This document shows positions 11,887-21,850 of a DNA stretch of 64,000 nt, piece after piece. The position numbers were made by a program, and so were the translations under genes. Source of the stretch: Blastomyces gilchristii SLH14081 (lineage: Eukaryota > Ascomycota > Eurotiomycetes > Onygenales > Ajellomycetaceae); NCBI RefSeq assembly GCF_000003855.2, contig NW_003101681.1, positions 5,381,447-5,445,446 of the forward strand, in the 5' to 3' direction. Position 1 is the stretch's first letter. Each line of letters starts with the position of its first letter. Below the pieces are notes generated by a model, which was not told the DNA's origin, ran no database searches, and saw only the letters and a program-made list of their open reading frames with translations.

Positions 11887-12240
11887 TACTAGTGAGAAAC
11901 ATCTAGACACTTTTCTCCCCATGAGATAGGACAAGGCAGTTTTTAAAAACTTATCTAAACATCTTTTTTCCTCTTTTTGGCTATATTTTTTCCATTTTCG
12001 TTTGTTGTTGAAGTTTCTTGTTAATTGCTCAATTGCCAAAACAAGTCAAACCAGGGAATGAACTTTTATGACTGCTCACTGTGGTAATAGAGACCATTAA
12101 GAAGATAAAAAATGAACAAAAAAAATAATGAGCAATGACACAACATGTGAGAGATATCATGAAAACACAAGCAAATTTTCCATAGCCTGTTCCATTCTTG
12201 GGAAAATTAAATGGTATGGTCATGATAAAATATGCAACAA
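11887..12240. other. AT-leaning non-coding stretch
   Basis: Downstream of the RING gene. A T-rich run near 11960-12010 could serve transcript 3' end formation, but no gene or RNA is supported. Confidence 0.3.
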
Positions 12241-12460
12241 TCTCTAGAATAATATCCCCTATTCTCTAGCATACCATGGCCTGGTCATGTTGAATGTCAT
12301 TCCTGGGGGAAATATCCCCTATTCTCTAGAATGCCATGGCCTGGTCATGCCAAATGCCATTTCTAGGGGAAATATCCCCTATTCTCTAAAGCATCATGGC
12401 CTGGTCATGCCAAATGCCATTCCTAGGGAAAGTATCCCTTATTCTCTAGGACATTATGGG
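12241..12460. repeat. 60-bp tandem repeat, about 3.6 copies
   Basis: The anchor (A)ATATCCCCTATTCTCTA starts at 12251, 12311 and 12371, with a diverged copy (AGTATCCCTTATTCTCTA) at 12431, giving a 60-bp period. Each unit also carries CATGGCCTGGTCATG, which is close to palindromic, and an ATGCCATTCCTAGGGG segment. The unit length is a multiple of three, so an open frame runs through it, but I do not consider that a gene. Confidence 0.9.
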
Positions 12461-13540
12461 TTGAATGACGGACTTTTATTTTTATTTTTTGAAAGAAATC
12501 GTGCTTTACAAATGATGTATGGCGCTTCCCCGGTTCAAAGCTTTCGTGTTTAATAAAGAAACAAGGAACCGTCTGTGTGGTGACAATAGACTGTTCTTGA
12601 AATATATTTGGAGAAGCTGCGCCTCGCCAGTTAAACGCAAGAATTGAACTCATTGGCAAGGTCATAGTGTTTGAGGGTACAAATTTCCGGATGTCAAGTT
12701 CCCATGAAGAATAATTGAAAGTCCCCAGATATAGTCTGAAACTCCCCAGTGACGATGATATGAGGGAGGATTTGCAGACTGGCGCAGGGTTGTCAAAAAC
12801 TTCAATGTGGATATGATTGCCTTGCTCTACAGCTCAAAACCTACTGCCGTGGCCTGGTCACGCATCCTTCGGGTGTCCAACATAGGAACAGGTATAAAAT
12901 CCATTACCACCGCCCTCTGGTGACGACGTCCTAGAGGGAGGCCAGAAAAGGATATGTCGCCGTGCGATCACGTCTCTTGGGTGGGTTTTGTAGAGGGGGG
13001 AGCTGGGCCTCTCCTGTCCTACGACTGGCGCCTTGCTCGTGTTCTCGAAGAGCTTCAAAACCCCCCAGGTGATGTATAGGGATCCAAGATTTTATCAGGA
13101 CAGGGAATATATGAGGCATATGCGTACATTACGCTCGTCATCCCTACGCCCGTCGACCTATACGCCCGAGAATTGTTGACTAGTGGCTCAAGATTGAGTT
13201 TGGCTAGAGTTTGGTTTCAAAGTTGAATTTGCTGGATATTTTAAAAAGTGACGTTTTTTGACTCAATGGAGCCCACCTTATTTCTAGACAACATTCGCTC
13301 GTAGCTATAAATTGAGATCTCTTCCCAAAGTCTGATGCTTCGAGCAGCAACTTTCCACAACCAGACAAATATAGAGTGAGTGCCATGTCCGGTACAACCC
13401 TGGAAAGACATAGCTCTTACAGAAACAGGAGACCCCCCTCCATCCCAAACAACGTGCAAGAGCTACACAAAATATCAGAAGTCAAGAGGGGAAAGTGGCG
13501 AAGCAAGGGAAATGAGAGAATAAGTGTGAATAGGTGAAAT
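12461..13540. other. Non-coding stretch, nothing recognised
   Basis: Mixed-composition DNA without a supportable gene. It includes a motif CCCTACGCCCGTCGACC near 13140 that resembles CGTCATCCCTATACGCCCG near 23330. Short open frames on both strands have no recognisable content. Confidence 0.3.
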
Positions 13541-13685
13541 ATCTTATTGGAGACTTACCGCCCTGATCACTACAATTTGATTGAATTAAACTATGTGAGT
13601 CTGTACCAACCACACTGGATCGCCGGATCGCCAATTCATTTGTATTCAGCCTAGTTCCTGAGAAAACACTTACATCCACCATTTG
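13541..13685 (-). repeat. Repeat block A (inverted copy of 22552-22697)
   Basis: The reverse complement reads GTGTTTTCTCAGGAAC, ACAAATGAATTGGCGATCC, TGTACCAACC... and ends in GGCGGTAAGTCTCCAA. It matches 22552-22697 and partly 22945-23015 on the plus strand. Each copy ends with a strong splice-donor-like GGTAAGT, so the block may have come from the leader of an unidentified gene or element. Confidence 0.75.
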
Positions 13686-13689
13686 ACGG

Positions 13690-13930
13690 TTAAAGCTTAG
13701 CAAGACCCAGTGCTGACATGACTTGACAAGGTGCTCAGTTTTTTCTTGGCGTGTTGGTGGACTTGCATTTCTTCACTCCTGTGAAAAAGCAATTTTTGCA
13801 GTTTTGCAATTTTACATTTTTACATTTTGGCGTTTCGTACGCAAGCCAGCAGGCGATTTGGTCAGCATACATGATTCAATGGTCCTTGCGTGTATGCTGC
13901 GGCGTTTATGGCTTCCATCGATTGAAGCAG
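13690..13930 (+). repeat. Repeat block B (inverted copy of 21610-21850)
   Basis: Starts TTAAAGCTTAGCAAGACCCA, continues with a TTGGCGTG core, a TTTTGCAGTTTTGCAATTTT segment and TGGCTTCCATCGATTGAAG. The same order of motifs is found reverse-complemented at 21610-21850. It runs directly into the duplicated promoter at 13928. Confidence 0.7.
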
Positions 13931-14127
13931 GAGCACGCCAAGCCATTTTCCCACCACAGGCCACGTCTTGGCGTCCCAGCAATGACACACGTGATTGGCT
14001 GAATTTAGCGCGGGGCTGTCAAGTGATGAAAACCCCCTACTCAACTCACAATCTTCACTGGGACCTTACTGTTCTAGACCTGATTTCAAGAAACCTATAC
14101 TGCTCCAATGGCGGAACCTGTCTCCCT
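13928..14127 (+). pseudogene. Orphan copy of the azaphilone-L-type promoter with truncated start of the gene
   Basis: This is the second copy of the 200-bp segment at 8606-8805. It carries the start codon at 14108-14110 and encodes MAEPVSL before similarity stops; the next codons lead to a stop within a few residues. The promoter is present without a gene body, so it was either duplicated alone or its gene was replaced by unrelated sequence. Confidence 0.75.
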
Positions 14128-14490
14128 GGTCTGTTGATTGTCATGTGAACCGGGGAGGACAAAGGTGTGGGTTCATCCTGCTGCTATTTTGGGCTATCAG
14201 TGGCTACTATTTCTGGATTCCTGGGTTTTTGAACTTGAACTTTCATATCTATACTTCTATATTTGCCCTGATATCCACGAACGCAGATTTGGTTCCATTA
14301 TCTTGAATGATTAAAACTACCAGCATATAAATCATAGCTAGAGAACACTTGAATGCATGATCACTATCACCCATCCACAACAAAACTCTAGAAGCTTCTT
14401 GTTGCAAATGTGCCTTATGGGAAAATGCCAGCACAAGAGTGAAAAGCTACCTTAGAAGTAACCATATTCACTATATTCAATTAGCACTCA
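14128..14490. other. Non-coding stretch
   Basis: No gene supported. This sequence replaced the body expected behind the orphan promoter and shows no similarity I can see to other parts of the window. Confidence 0.3.
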
Positions 14491-14745
14491 CAATGGAGCA
14501 TGGCGCCCCCAAGGGAGTAGCGACCCCAAGGCCGATGCACCATGTTGAAGCAAGTGATAGTAGTCGTTCTCATTTTTATTGTTATTGTTCTACCCAGCAG
14601 AGGTGGGATCCCCAATATATATACATACAGATGTACAAGTTTCAGATCCCTTACACGTGTTTCAACCACCGTGATACTCAACACACCACATGGGAATGGC
14701 GCCCCCAAGGGAGCAGCGCCCACAAGGCCGATGGACCACATGGGC
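14491..14745. repeat. Direct repeat pair D around GCGCCCCCAAGGGAG
   Basis: A block ATGGCGCCCCCAAGGGAG followed by CAAGGCCGATG occurs at about 14500-14545 and again at 14695-14735. A related block is inverted at about 23398-23440 (CATCGGCCTTGCGGGCGCTA on the plus strand). Function unknown. Confidence 0.7.
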
Positions 14746-14939
14746 GGCTACCAAGCTGGTGAGTAACCACTAAAAACATTGATATTTCAACCTGGAGATT
14801 CGGTCTTCACATTCTGCTATTTACTTGGTGACAAACAAAGGAACAGTACACTATTCAAAACACCTAATGAAACTGTAGATCAATAAACCACTTTGATTGT
14901 TTGGAGGGCTAGTCATTCTTGTAATCACCCTGCACTGTA

Positions 14940-15224
14940 TCAAAATGCCTTCTGTAACCCTACATGGCTTCCCCGGCACCTCTTCCTTGGTTTGAATTGA
15001 ATTTCGTTGTATTCACTTTCATATGAAAGATTGATCAAACTGGCGACCGACGGTGAGAGGGATCGTGGGGCTCGTTGGTTTTCCCCTTCAAATTTCTCAA
15101 TTTCCTCTGCGATCTTGATGTGATCCAACTCGGCGGGTACGATGCCCTCACTCAGGATGCCCTTCACGATCGGATCGGCCATCCGATAGATGTCAACAGC
15201 TACCGGATAGCAAGCAATCCACAA
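14940..15224 (-). CDS. Small hypothetical ORF, doubtful
   Basis: Open frame of 94 codons on the minus strand beginning MWIACYPVAVDIYRMADPIV and containing an acidic helical stretch, HIKIAEEIEKFEGEN. It lies just downstream of the hypothetical gene at 15242-15666 on the same strand but in another frame. It could be a further exon, an independent small gene or chance; no family is recognised. Confidence 0.22.
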   Translation of the reverse strand: MWIACYPVAVDIYRMADPIVKGILSEGIVPAELDHIKIAEEIEKFEGENQRAPRSLSPSVASLINLSYESEYNEIQFKPRKRCRGSHVGLQKAF

Positions 15225-15241
15225 TGTGAGAGAGCATCAAC

Positions 15242-15666
15242 TCAAGCTTCTCTATATTCAAGTTGCGATCGTGTCTAGAGATGGGAAATATCAGTATAAT
15301 AGGCGGAACAGAATCGGTTCTGGGAACTAACACCTGTGTGGATAGCTTCTTTCCGCCAAGGATAAGGACCCCGAATGACAACCTCTTTGTCACGATCGAC
15401 CACCTTCTTCCCCGCTCAAGCTGCCGATGAAGTTTGGATCGATGCGTCGCTCGTGTGCTTGCATCCATCCGGTCCCAGTCCTCTGCGAAGATCTGCTTGA
15501 GGGAAGAGGTAACGATGGAGTTTCTTGGACAGTGTTCTTGAAGTGAACGGTAGCACTGGTATTGAAGCAACATTGCCACCTGAAGCAGCATGGAGCCGAC
15601 CTCCTCCCGTCCCTCGAGGACGTTCACGCACCTCGACGCTTGACAAGGCGCTAAGCTCCCCTGCAT
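15242..15666 (-). CDS. Hypothetical fungal protein with basic KRLSFGVLILGGKKL segment
   Basis: The ATG at 15666 opens a frame whose conserved-looking part is SLQEHCPRNSIVTSSL, IFAEDWDRMDASTRATHRSK and LHRQLERGRRWSIVTKRLSF. The style recalls small fungal proteins of unknown function, but I cannot name a family. A 59-bp GT-AG intron at 15275-15333 (phase 0, donor GTGTTAG, acceptor TCTAG) would give a short last exon, TRSQLEYREA and a stop at 15242. Without splicing the frame runs to 15193. An internal Met (MLLQVAM) is an alternative start. No stops interrupt it, unlike most neighbours. Confidence 0.45.
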
Positions 15667-15759
15667 ATCCTCTTCCTGTAGATCACCTCAATCACCCTTG
15701 AATGATGTCATAGTTAAGGAACCTTCCAGAAACTAACGCCTACCGACCGTCAACCAACG

Positions 15760-16140
15760 TCGCCCGTTAACCCAACCCGAACCGGATCCGATACGAACGC
15801 TACTGGCAACCACAAAATCCACCATCCGTCAGGCGATGAAGGGCGAATGGGAAGCGTCCCGGGAACAGGCAAAACATGACAGAGATCTCTTCCGACTTGG
15901 GGCTCGACCCGGAAAAGCGATTCTCGACACACATGGGAACACACAGAGCGATTAGTGCAGCGATCACGCAGGGGCAAACAGGCAAGATCGGCCTCCGTGC
16001 TTACTCCACGCCATCAATAAGGCCGACACCAACAAATGCCAGTGCGGTTACGGACCGCAGACCGTGCGACACATCCTCCTGGAATGCCGGAACTGGGCAG
16101 AAGAACGACATCGAATGTGGGCAGGCAAGTCAAACGCATC
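15760..16140 (+). mobile_element. Tad-like LINE ORF2 C-terminal fragment, frameshifted
   Basis: Pieces in different frames read AMKGEWEASREQAKHDRDLF, then [14 protein letters not shown] and TGKIGLRAY, then [20 protein letters not shown] followed by [15 protein letters not shown]. The C-x-C ... H ... C motif after RNase H is characteristic of Tad-clade LINE proteins. Two one-base frameshifts separate the pieces. A homologous copy lies inverted at 19440-19590. Confidence 0.82.
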
Positions 16141-16482
16141 CTCTGTAATTCAATACAGTAGGGCAATTAGTAAAAGTTGTCCAACAGTCACCTAACACCC
16201 CAGCCCATGGTTAAACTAAGTTAGGCAATAGAGCGCTTACACAGCACCTCAGCTTTGTCAAATGCCCCAAAGCCCCTGCTCCTTGGCAACAAATCAGACT
16301 TAGCGCACTCGTGCCTCTGAGAGCAACCCCTGCTAAAATGGCCAGCCTCGCCACGTGACTCGGCCTTGTAGTGTGGCCCATTGACTTCTTGGACGTGGAA
16401 GATGTCCTTCTTTGGGGTCTTAGCTGTCGGAGAGATACATTGATTGCCTATAAAAGAATGGCCTAAAAAATTATATACAATA
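16141..16482. other. Non-coding stretch, 3' flank of the HNH gene
   Basis: No gene or repeat recognised. It would contain the 3' untranslated region of the minus-strand HNH gene. Confidence 0.35.
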
Positions 16483-17793
16483 TTAAAATACAGGCAAAGG
16501 GTTCACCCAGCCACCAAGTCGTAAACTCATCATGTGCCCCAAGTTTGTTGAGCCATCCGCCCTCACATCATCAACCTCCTCCAAGTCTCGGAGGATCGTG
16601 TCTATATATTCGCCTGCGCCACTAAGTTTCATAATCTTTGCAATGGCTCGATGGACACCAAGGAGCCGAGCTGATGGTGGATCAATGGTACAATTGGGAC
16701 TAAGGGTGAGTGTGCGAGTAACAGGGAATAGCGGATCACGTAGAAAAGGGCTTTGCTCCATTGAATTGATTCTGTACTCATACGGTTTGCTCGTTGGTTC
16801 AAAATATATCTGGAATTCACCGAACGACCGATGGTGATCATGTGTCAAGGTAAGAGCATTCAACGGGCTGTCGATCTTCGGGCCATCAATGAGATGAATA
16901 ATGCCAGAGTCAAACATATTTAAAATCCGGAGTACATTCTTCTTCGAGTCGCTCTAGGGCCTTGCGTCAGTTATTCTAGTCAGAGACACGAGGTACATTC
17001 ACTGCAGACATACCAGATCAGTGTCCTGGGAAGAAACTGTAGTTAGACAATGTGGCAGAATGTGGGCAACCTCCAGATATTGAAATCGGTCGCTTGATTC
17101 ATTTTTCAATGGATTTCCATCATCATCCTTGCAATCTTCCCTGTCCTGCTTCCACCGCCTGCCGGCTTCACTTTTATCGAACTTCTGAGAAACCACACAC
17201 CGGTGATGATCACGCATGAGACAACTTTGTCGTAGAATAGATACACGTTGTGTCGTTCCAGTAGGTGTGGATGCCTGTATCAAGGACAATGACCTTGGCG
17301 TTGGTTGCGGGGTCTTCACAGAGGAAGCTCTGACTAAATTATCCGTATTAACATATGATTCTGGCGGTGGGGAAGTGTATATTGATAGCATACGTGGAAG
17401 AAGGAAGTTCTCAACAATGTACTCAGCAAAGCTTTCAATGGCGCCATCGGCATTCTGCTTTTGATTCTGATCCCAGCTAGAGAAACCATCGAAGAAGGAC
17501 AAGGCAACGGTAATGTCAGAGTCAATTGGATTTGCTACTCCTGAGCATAGGTTTTCATAGATGTGTGAGAAAAAGAACAAGAGGAATGCATCTTTAGAAG
17601 TAACATGCTCAAATGTGGCCTGGATAAGTGCTGCAGGTTTGTAACCAGGCTGTATAGTCTGCTCCAAGCCATAATGCTGGATCAGGTATCTGAAAAGGGT
17701 TGTTGCCGCTTGATGTTGTTGAGGAGTTAGTGAGAACGGTTGCGAGAAGTCCAATACCTTTTCTAAAGATGACTGATGCCGATGCAAAGCCAT
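16483..17793 (-). CDS. Fungal HNH-nuclease-domain protein
   Basis: Two exons, 17793-17014 and 16953-16483, are joined by a 60-bp phase-0 intron (16954-17013; donor GTATGT, branch CTGAC, acceptor CCTAG), giving about 416 residues. The N-terminal half is helical. The HNH region begins CLMRDHHRCVVSQKFDKSEA, continues through a charged CKDDDGNPL loop and has the core LEVAHILPHCL. Exon 2 supplies NMFDSGIIHLIDGPKIDSPL, LTLTHDHHRSFGEFQIYFEP and a C-terminal tail. These match the widespread fungal HNH_2-type proteins, metal-dependent nucleases by homology whose cellular role is poorly known. The frame can extend upstream to an ATG at 17952 (53 more residues); MALHRHQ is preferred because the family usually starts near there. 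It is the only clearly intact multi-exon gene in the window. Confidence 0.85.
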
Positions 17794-18299
17794 GATTGAT
17801 AAAATCGATAAAGAGGTTGTGGTAGGCTCTGCGTGAAGAAAGCGGAATGGAAAACTGTCGGCTTCGTCCGCATTTGGTCGCGAGTTAAGAGGCCGAGAAC
17901 GACGTCTGCCGGAAATAATTTTTCCGCTCCGGTTCCTGCCCATATGACCCACTCTTCAGGCATCTGGGTCATCAAGCACAAGTTTTGGCATCTTCTTTGG
18001 ATAACCTTTGGGAATTGTAAAGCAATGGAGTATTTTTATCCTGATCGCAATACAAAATTCAAAAGAAATTGATTCTTACCACCACTGGTATACTTGTAGG
18101 TTAAACAGTGAGAAGTAGCCAGACTCCCCAGGTCATATGAAGCAATTTTGAAGAACAAGATACAACAAGCCCTACACTAAGTTCTTTCAGTTTATAGAAC
18201 GACGAGAGCCGGCAAGGCACTTGAAAACCCTGACTGTCCCAACAACTGTATTACATGATGTATATTACTATAGATGCTCATCATCTGCAAAACTGCTGA
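17794..18299. other. 5' flank of the HNH gene
   Basis: Presumed promoter region of the minus-strand HNH gene. No regulatory site can be named with confidence and no other gene is seen. Confidence 0.3.
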
Positions 18300-18826
18300 A
18301 AGAAGAAGACTTGCTGACTCAGAGAGGTTGCTGGCCAGGAAAAATCACTGACCCGGGAAGGTTGCCGGCCCAGGATGGCCAGGAATTGCATTCTTATTTG
18401 ATGAACAACTGCTGGTCTAGGGAAGATTACTGGCCCAGGAACAATCACTGACCCGGGGAAGATTGCCGGCCCAGGATGGCCAGGAATTGTATTCTTATTT
18501 AATGAGAAACCACCGGCCCAGGGCATATTTCTGGTCTAGGGAAATTGTTGACCCAGGGAAGACTCTTGACTCTGGAAATAGCAGGACCCGGGGAAACTGC
18601 TGGCCCTGGGTATAATTCTGCATTCTTATTTGATGGACACTACCGGCCCGGGGCATACTTCTGGTCTAGGGAGATTGCTGACCCAGGAAGATCACTGACC
18701 CAGGGAAGATTGCCGCCCAGGATGGTCAGGAATTGTATTCTTATTTGATGGGAAACCACCGGCCCGGGGCATACTTCTGGTCTAGGGAGATTGCTGACCC
18801 GGGGAAGATTGCCGGCCCAGGATGAT
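18300..18826. repeat. GC-rich minisatellite with GGCCCAGG/CTAGGGA motifs
   Basis: An irregular tandem array built from ATTGCCGGCCCAGGATGG, CAGGAATTGTATTCTTATTT, GAAACCACCGGCCC and TCTGGTCTAGGGAGATTGCT segments, with a higher-order unit of roughly 110-120 bp. At its right end it meets the tail of a LINE (GATCGATTGATTGATTGATT). Confidence 0.8.
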
Positions 18827-19590
18827 CGATTGATTGATTGATTGATTGATTTATTGATTTATTCATAGACTGTCCCAGCCGCCCTTAGAGTTGAGTTCCC
18901 ATCACGTGACATATATGTATGACTAAGCTGATGTTGCCTTGTTAGGCTGCCAGCTAGGCTACCAGCCCTCAAGGAAAGTTATTGATTGAAACAGTTATAA
19001 GTAGTAGTTTCTATCCTCATAGATAGATATAGAAATATATACACTTGTATGCCAGTTTGAGGTTTCAACTCTTAGGCAGCTATGCAATGCACTACTATAC
19101 ATACAGGAGTTTCTGCTCTTTTCCTTGGAAATTCACTTATTCTTGCTGAAAACTTTCAGTTGGTAGTCCGGTTATTTCTGCAAGAATCACTTCATTTTCA
19201 CCTGAGCTTTCTCTATCCATACTCTCTCTATCTGTTCTGTATCTCTGCCTTGTTAGGTCTTTCCTGACCCTCCTCAACTTCTGTCTACTGGTTTTACACT
19301 TGTATGCTAGTTGTCCCTTGGACAGGACTGCCTGGAATTGACCCAGGAGGCCTGTCCTGATCATCATCTTTGCTGCTTGTACCGCCATTAACGAGCTACA
19401 GAGAATGCGCTTGATGTTCACGCATGGAGACTTGCTTACCCACATTCAATGTTGTTCTTCTACCCAATTCTGATACTCAAGGAGGATGTGTCGCACGGTC
19501 TGCGGTCCGTAGCCGCATTGGCATTTATCAGTGTCGACCTTATTGATGTCGTGAAGATACGCACGGAGGCCGATCTTGCCTGTACTGCTT
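18827..19590 (-). mobile_element. 5'-truncated Tad-like LINE with (AATC)n tail
   Basis: On the minus strand the C terminus of ORF2 reads [33 protein letters not shown], then [20 protein letters not shown] and [12 protein letters not shown]. An untranslated region follows, then a tail of AAATC/AATC units ending at 18827. It shares its 3' end with the scrap at 1791-1870. The insertion lies against the minisatellite; I could not define a target duplication. Confidence 0.8.
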
Positions 19591-19670
19591 ATGATCATGT
19601 CCCCAGGGAAAAGAGTGTCCCCAGGGAGAGGAGTGTCCCCAGGGAGGGCAATGTTTCCAGGAGAGCGGCG
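19591..19670. repeat. Short tandem GTCCCCAGGGA repeat
   Basis: Three to four copies of GTCCCCAGGGA with spacers of five to eight bases. The core is near-palindromic. It adjoins the truncated 5' end of the LINE. No function assigned. Confidence 0.7.
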
Positions 19671-19894
19671 CAAACGGTGCGCAAAAAGGACTGCAATAAC
19701 AATTGGCTCGCGCCCAAAGAATGGACCCATTTCAGGAAATCCACAGCACCTGCTCTTTCACCACAGCAGGAACTGAAATAAATCCGGAGTCATTCCTGTA
19801 GCGCGAGCTGTACTTGCATCTCATTGTTCTCTGGTTCCCCTCTTGCTCTCAAGATGCATAAATACCATACACTGGTGTCTATCAAATAGATCTG

Positions 19895-20148
19895 GGGTCC
19901 TGGTTCACTCAGTCCGCACGCATAAAGAGAATATAAATCCCAGCCAACAGATGCAGCCCATTGAGAAGATTCAAACAGAGAATGTGACTATACACCCCGG
20001 GGCGAAGGTCACATATGTGGGATGGCTGACAAGGACTGGGGCGAAGAAACCGACCTCCTCTCTGTTGGTTGAACTCATCATCAAGGAACATGCAGACCGA
20101 GCAATCAGAGAGGGACTGGTGCTGAATGCCTGCTACCACCGCTGGTAG
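19895..20148 (+). mobile_element. LINE ORF1 fragment
   Basis: The plus-strand frame reads ENINPSQQMQPIEKI, VTIHPGAKVTYVGWLT, KKPTSSLLVELIIKEHADRA and IREGLVLNACYHRW before a stop. The 'vtYvGWLT...SSLvVE...A..AI..GLV' pattern is the region of Tad-like ORF1 just before its zinc knuckles. Those knuckles are missing here, but a separate scrap encoding them sits at 6890-7008. Confidence 0.65.
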
Positions 20149-20371
20149 AGTCAGCCTCCGGCCTTTTTAAATGACCCAAGATCTTCTAAAGTGAGAACTT
20201 AACAATTGAATTTCTTTCTTCCGTTTCCTCCTTTCGTCACCACGGTGGTGTGTCATTATCGGGAGACATAGCTTGGTAAGAGCATGGCTTGGCGCGCTCC
20301 TACCCCCAATAAAATGGGTAACCAAATCACGCCTTGGCGTCCTCCTGGTCCGGACCGCGACGGGCACAGTT

Positions 20372-21556
20372 CGATCCATGCCCCCCGGAACCATGGCAGA
20401 AGCCAGTACTCAAAGGCATCTACCTCGACTCCGACAGGGCCAGAGCCATCGAGAGAGCTACGAAAATAATGGAGAACCCAGCCAAGGCAGTCTTCACCGA
20501 TGCCGCAAAGGAGAACTCGGCGCTTGGAGCAGCGGCGCTGATCATGGACGAATCATACCACATCCAGTATGGCATACAAGTTGGTGTTGGGCGAGAAAAG
20601 CACTGGACTGTCACAACGGCTGAGCTGCTAGCGATATACCATGGACTCTACCTGGTATGGAGATCTCACTCAAGTGAGGAGACACCGACCCCCCACCAAC
20701 AACACACATACACCATCCTCAGCGACTCCCGTACCGCTCTTCGAGCCATCGCAAACGCCTCAAAACAAGTCAGAGGACAGATAATCCAGAACATTCTGCA
20801 CACAACAAAAGAGCTGAGATCCATAGGCGTAGACCTCTGCCTCCAGTGGGTACCAGGACACAGTGGAATCAAGGGAAATGAAATGGCCGACCAGCTCGCC
20901 AAGCAGTCAATCAACCCAAACCCAACGCATGGTTTCCCAAAGCCTGCCTCACACCTTAGGGAAGCCAGCCGCAACAGCACCACACAGGAGTGGAGAGATG
21001 AATGGTCCTCAACGGCAAAGGGGACTCACCTGCGGAAGATAGACGCAGCCCTCCCGGGCCGACATACCCGCCGTCTATATGCCACCCTTCCAAGGCCTCG
21101 AGCAAGACTCCTGGCGCAACTCAGAACGGGCCACTCATGGCTGAATGACTTCCGAAACCGAATAAAATACGCTGACGACAACAAATGTGAATGTGGAGCA
21201 AAAGAATCGGTCCATCACGTCCTAGTAGACTGCCTGAGACTGCAGCAACAACGTCGGGTTCTGCGACAAAAGATTGGGGACATGTTCAACAATATCTCCC
21301 TGATGCTAGGGGGTAAACCACCAAACTGGACAATAAATGGGACGGAATGGAAAATCAGTAGGGGAGACCTCGATGCGATCCTAGACTTCGCTGAGAGCTC
21401 GGAAAGATTCCAAGGCAGAGACAACTAGAGTAGATCAGCCACAGGCCCTGGCGAGGCATTAAGATCGTGCATGTAGTTAGACTAGAAAGGATAGATGAGA
21501 GTAGCTGTAATAGTGGTAGCCTGCATATCCCGATGAGGGAGAGGTCAGGGTAGCTG

Positions 21557-21591
<35 letters not shown>
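20372..21591 (+). mobile_element. 5'-truncated Tad-like LINE, RNase H domain intact, 14-bp target duplication
   Basis: An uninterrupted frame (coding to 21428) carries a complete RNase H fold: FTDAAKENSALGAAAL, TTAELLAIYHGL, TILSDSRTALRAI and WVPGHSGIKGNEMADQLAKQ supply the catalytic D, E, D and the H/D pair. The zinc-like NKCECGAKESVHHVLVDC follows, then an untranslated region and an (AATC)n tail to 21591. The flanks are CGACGGGCACAGTT at 20358-20371 and again at 21592-21605, a perfect 14-bp target duplication. Reverse transcriptase is absent, so this is a dead truncated copy, but it is young: no stops and normal CpG content. Confidence 0.9.
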
Positions 21592-21605
21592 CGACGGGCA
21601 CAGTT

Positions 21606-21850
21606 TTTGGACTGCTTGGCGTGCTATGGAGTCATCTCTCACTGTCTTCCTACCTCGATCGATGGAAGCCATAAACACCACAGAATAGTCAAATCATGTA
21701 TGCTGACCAAATCGCACAAAACGCCAAAAGGTGAAAATGCAAAATTACAAAACTGCAAAACTGCCTTTTCGCACGAGCGCAGAAATGCAAGCCCACCACG
21801 CCTTGCCAGTCATATCAGCGCCGGGCTTTGCTAAGCTTTACCTGTCAAAA
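21606..21850 (-). repeat. Repeat block B, inverted copy
   Basis: Reverse complement of the block at 13690-13930: GCTTGGCGTGCT, CGATCGATGGAAGCCATAAA, GCATTTCTGCGCTCG on the opposite strand, and AAGCTTAGCAAAGC at the end. It forms the host sequence to the right of the LINE insertion. Confidence 0.7.

Noticed and set aside
12241..12460. CRISPR-like array
   Set aside because: Whole 60-bp units repeat without unique spacers, and the genome is eukaryotic.
15876..16148. Open frame as an independent protein
   Set aside because: It reads across two frameshifts of a LINE ORF2 fragment; only part of it is in the true LINE frame.
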